The translations under genes were made by a program, and so were the position numbers. 64,000 bases of DNA from Azospirillum sp. B21. GTDB taxonomy: Bacteria; Pseudomonadota; Alphaproteobacteria; Azospirillales; Azospirillaceae. The stretch lies in contig NZ_VTTO01000006.1 in NCBI RefSeq assembly GCF_008364825.1, positions 401,064 through 465,063 of the forward strand. Direction: 5' to 3'. Shown here in pieces: positions 63,582-64,000 of this stretch. The notes under the pieces were generated by a model. It was given only the letters and a program-made list of their open reading frames with translations. It was not told where the DNA came from and did not search any database. Each line of letters begins with the position of its first letter. The first letter of the stretch is position 1.

Positions 63582-64000
63582 TGATCTTGCCCCAGTTCGG
63601 TGGACACCACTGCTAAGCTCCGAGTGGAGCGGGAAGGTGTCTGATGACGAAGACAAGGCGATCCTTCACGGACGAGTTCAAGCGTGAGGCCGTTGCCCTG
63701 CTGGAAGGGAGCGGCCGGCCACTGGAGCATGTGGCGCGGGAGTTAGGCCTGCAGGCCTCGGTGCTGCGGAACTGGCGCCGGGTAGCCCAAGGGCACCCGC
63801 CGCGGTCACGGTCTGGTTCCCCTGCCGTATCCGGCACGGCCATGCCGGCTAATCCGGACGAGCAGACGGCGGAGATCGCGCGGCTGCGACGCGAGCTGGA
63901 GCGGGCCCGGCAGGAACGCGACATTTAAAAAAGGCCATCAGCATCTTCTCGGAACCGCCGAGATGAGGTTCCGCTTCATCGAGGACCACCGGGACGAGTT
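63582..64000 (+). mobile_element. IS3-family element, 5' part, continues past the window
   Basis: It starts at about TGATCTTGCC with GGTGGACACC nearby and contains orfA and the beginning of orfB (MRFRFIEDHRDE from 63963). A TTTAAAAAAGG slippery stretch (about 63924-63934) lies at the orfA end, as in IS3 programmed frameshifting. The right end is outside the window. Confidence 0.8.
63644..63928 (+). CDS. IS3-family transposase OrfA
   Basis: A 94-aa protein with the N-terminal HTH_Tnp_1 pattern (RRSFTDEFKREAVALLEGSGRPLEHVARELGL, SVLRNWRR) and a C-terminal leucine-zipper-like helix (AEIARLRRELERARQERD). It ends at TAA inside the slippery A-run. OrfAB fusion by frameshift would make the active transposase. 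Confidence 0.88.
   Translation: MTKTRRSFTDEFKREAVALLEGSGRPLEHVARELGLQASVLRNWRRVAQGHPPRSRSGSPAVSGTAMPANPDEQTAEIARLRRELERARQERDI

Overview
The window looks like chromosomal or chromid DNA of a GC-rich alphaproteobacterium of the Rhodospirillales, most likely Azospirillum or a close relative. Reasons: very high GC with strong GC3 bias, a Pel exopolysaccharide operon, a PAS/PilZ chemoreceptor, a ChvG/ChvI-like two-component pair and a livFGHM import operon with acyl-CoA ligases. No rRNA, tRNA or CRISPR array was seen. The species call is inference.

Layout. (1) 1-9.1 kb: a sulfide/thiol stress locus. It holds a periplasmic adaptor, RND pump and rhodanese operon on the minus strand, and a DUF2892, AhpD-like and DUF2141 operon on the plus strand. 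A hydrolase, a DUF5368 membrane protein, a sulfide:quinone oxidoreductase and an ArsR-family regulator follow. Two matching dyads (4761-4778 and 8618-8635) sit in the two divergent promoter regions and suggest one small regulon. (2) 9.2-25.6 kb: a methyltransferase, then a complete Pel operon on the minus strand. Order of transcription: epimerase, PelA hydrolase half, PelA deacetylase half, PelB TPR half, PelB porin half, PelC, PelD, PelE, PelF, PelG and a small secreted protein. Both PelA and PelB are split into two genes. (3) 25.7-38.5 kb: a single-domain response regulator, a GST, and a liv operon with two CoA ligases. The liv operon is divergent from an unusual regulator that joins an IclR-type HTH to a degenerate acyl-CoA synthetase domain; two matching operator palindromes lie between them. 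A TetR regulator follows. (4) 38.5-45.6 kb: chemoreceptor, Lrp/AsnC regulator, histidine kinase, response regulator and a lipoprotein.

(5) 46.3-64 kb: an accessory island with visibly different composition, bordered on both sides by same-orientation 5' ends of one IS3-family element. It carries three multi-gene modules that look like NTP- or NAD-dependent conflict (anti-phage or self-killing) systems. Module A: TIR protein, MoxR-type AAA ATPase and a 1474-aa protein with a calcineurin-like phosphoesterase core. Module B: a NTPase-like/TRAFs-binding-like/patatin protein flanked by two deoxyribosyltransferase-like/TRAFs-binding-like proteins, one of which lacks the expected catalytic Glu. Module C: a TIR protein, a SLOG-like protein and a pentapeptide-repeat protein with a TIR-like C-terminus, resembling a rewired Thoeris logic. 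A 339-bp internally deleted IS630 element sits exactly between the convergent stop codons of modules B and C.

The strongest candidates for undescribed biology are module C, module B and the IclR/acyl-CoA-synthetase fusion regulator. All family assignments come from reading the translated sequences and remembered family patterns; no search was run.
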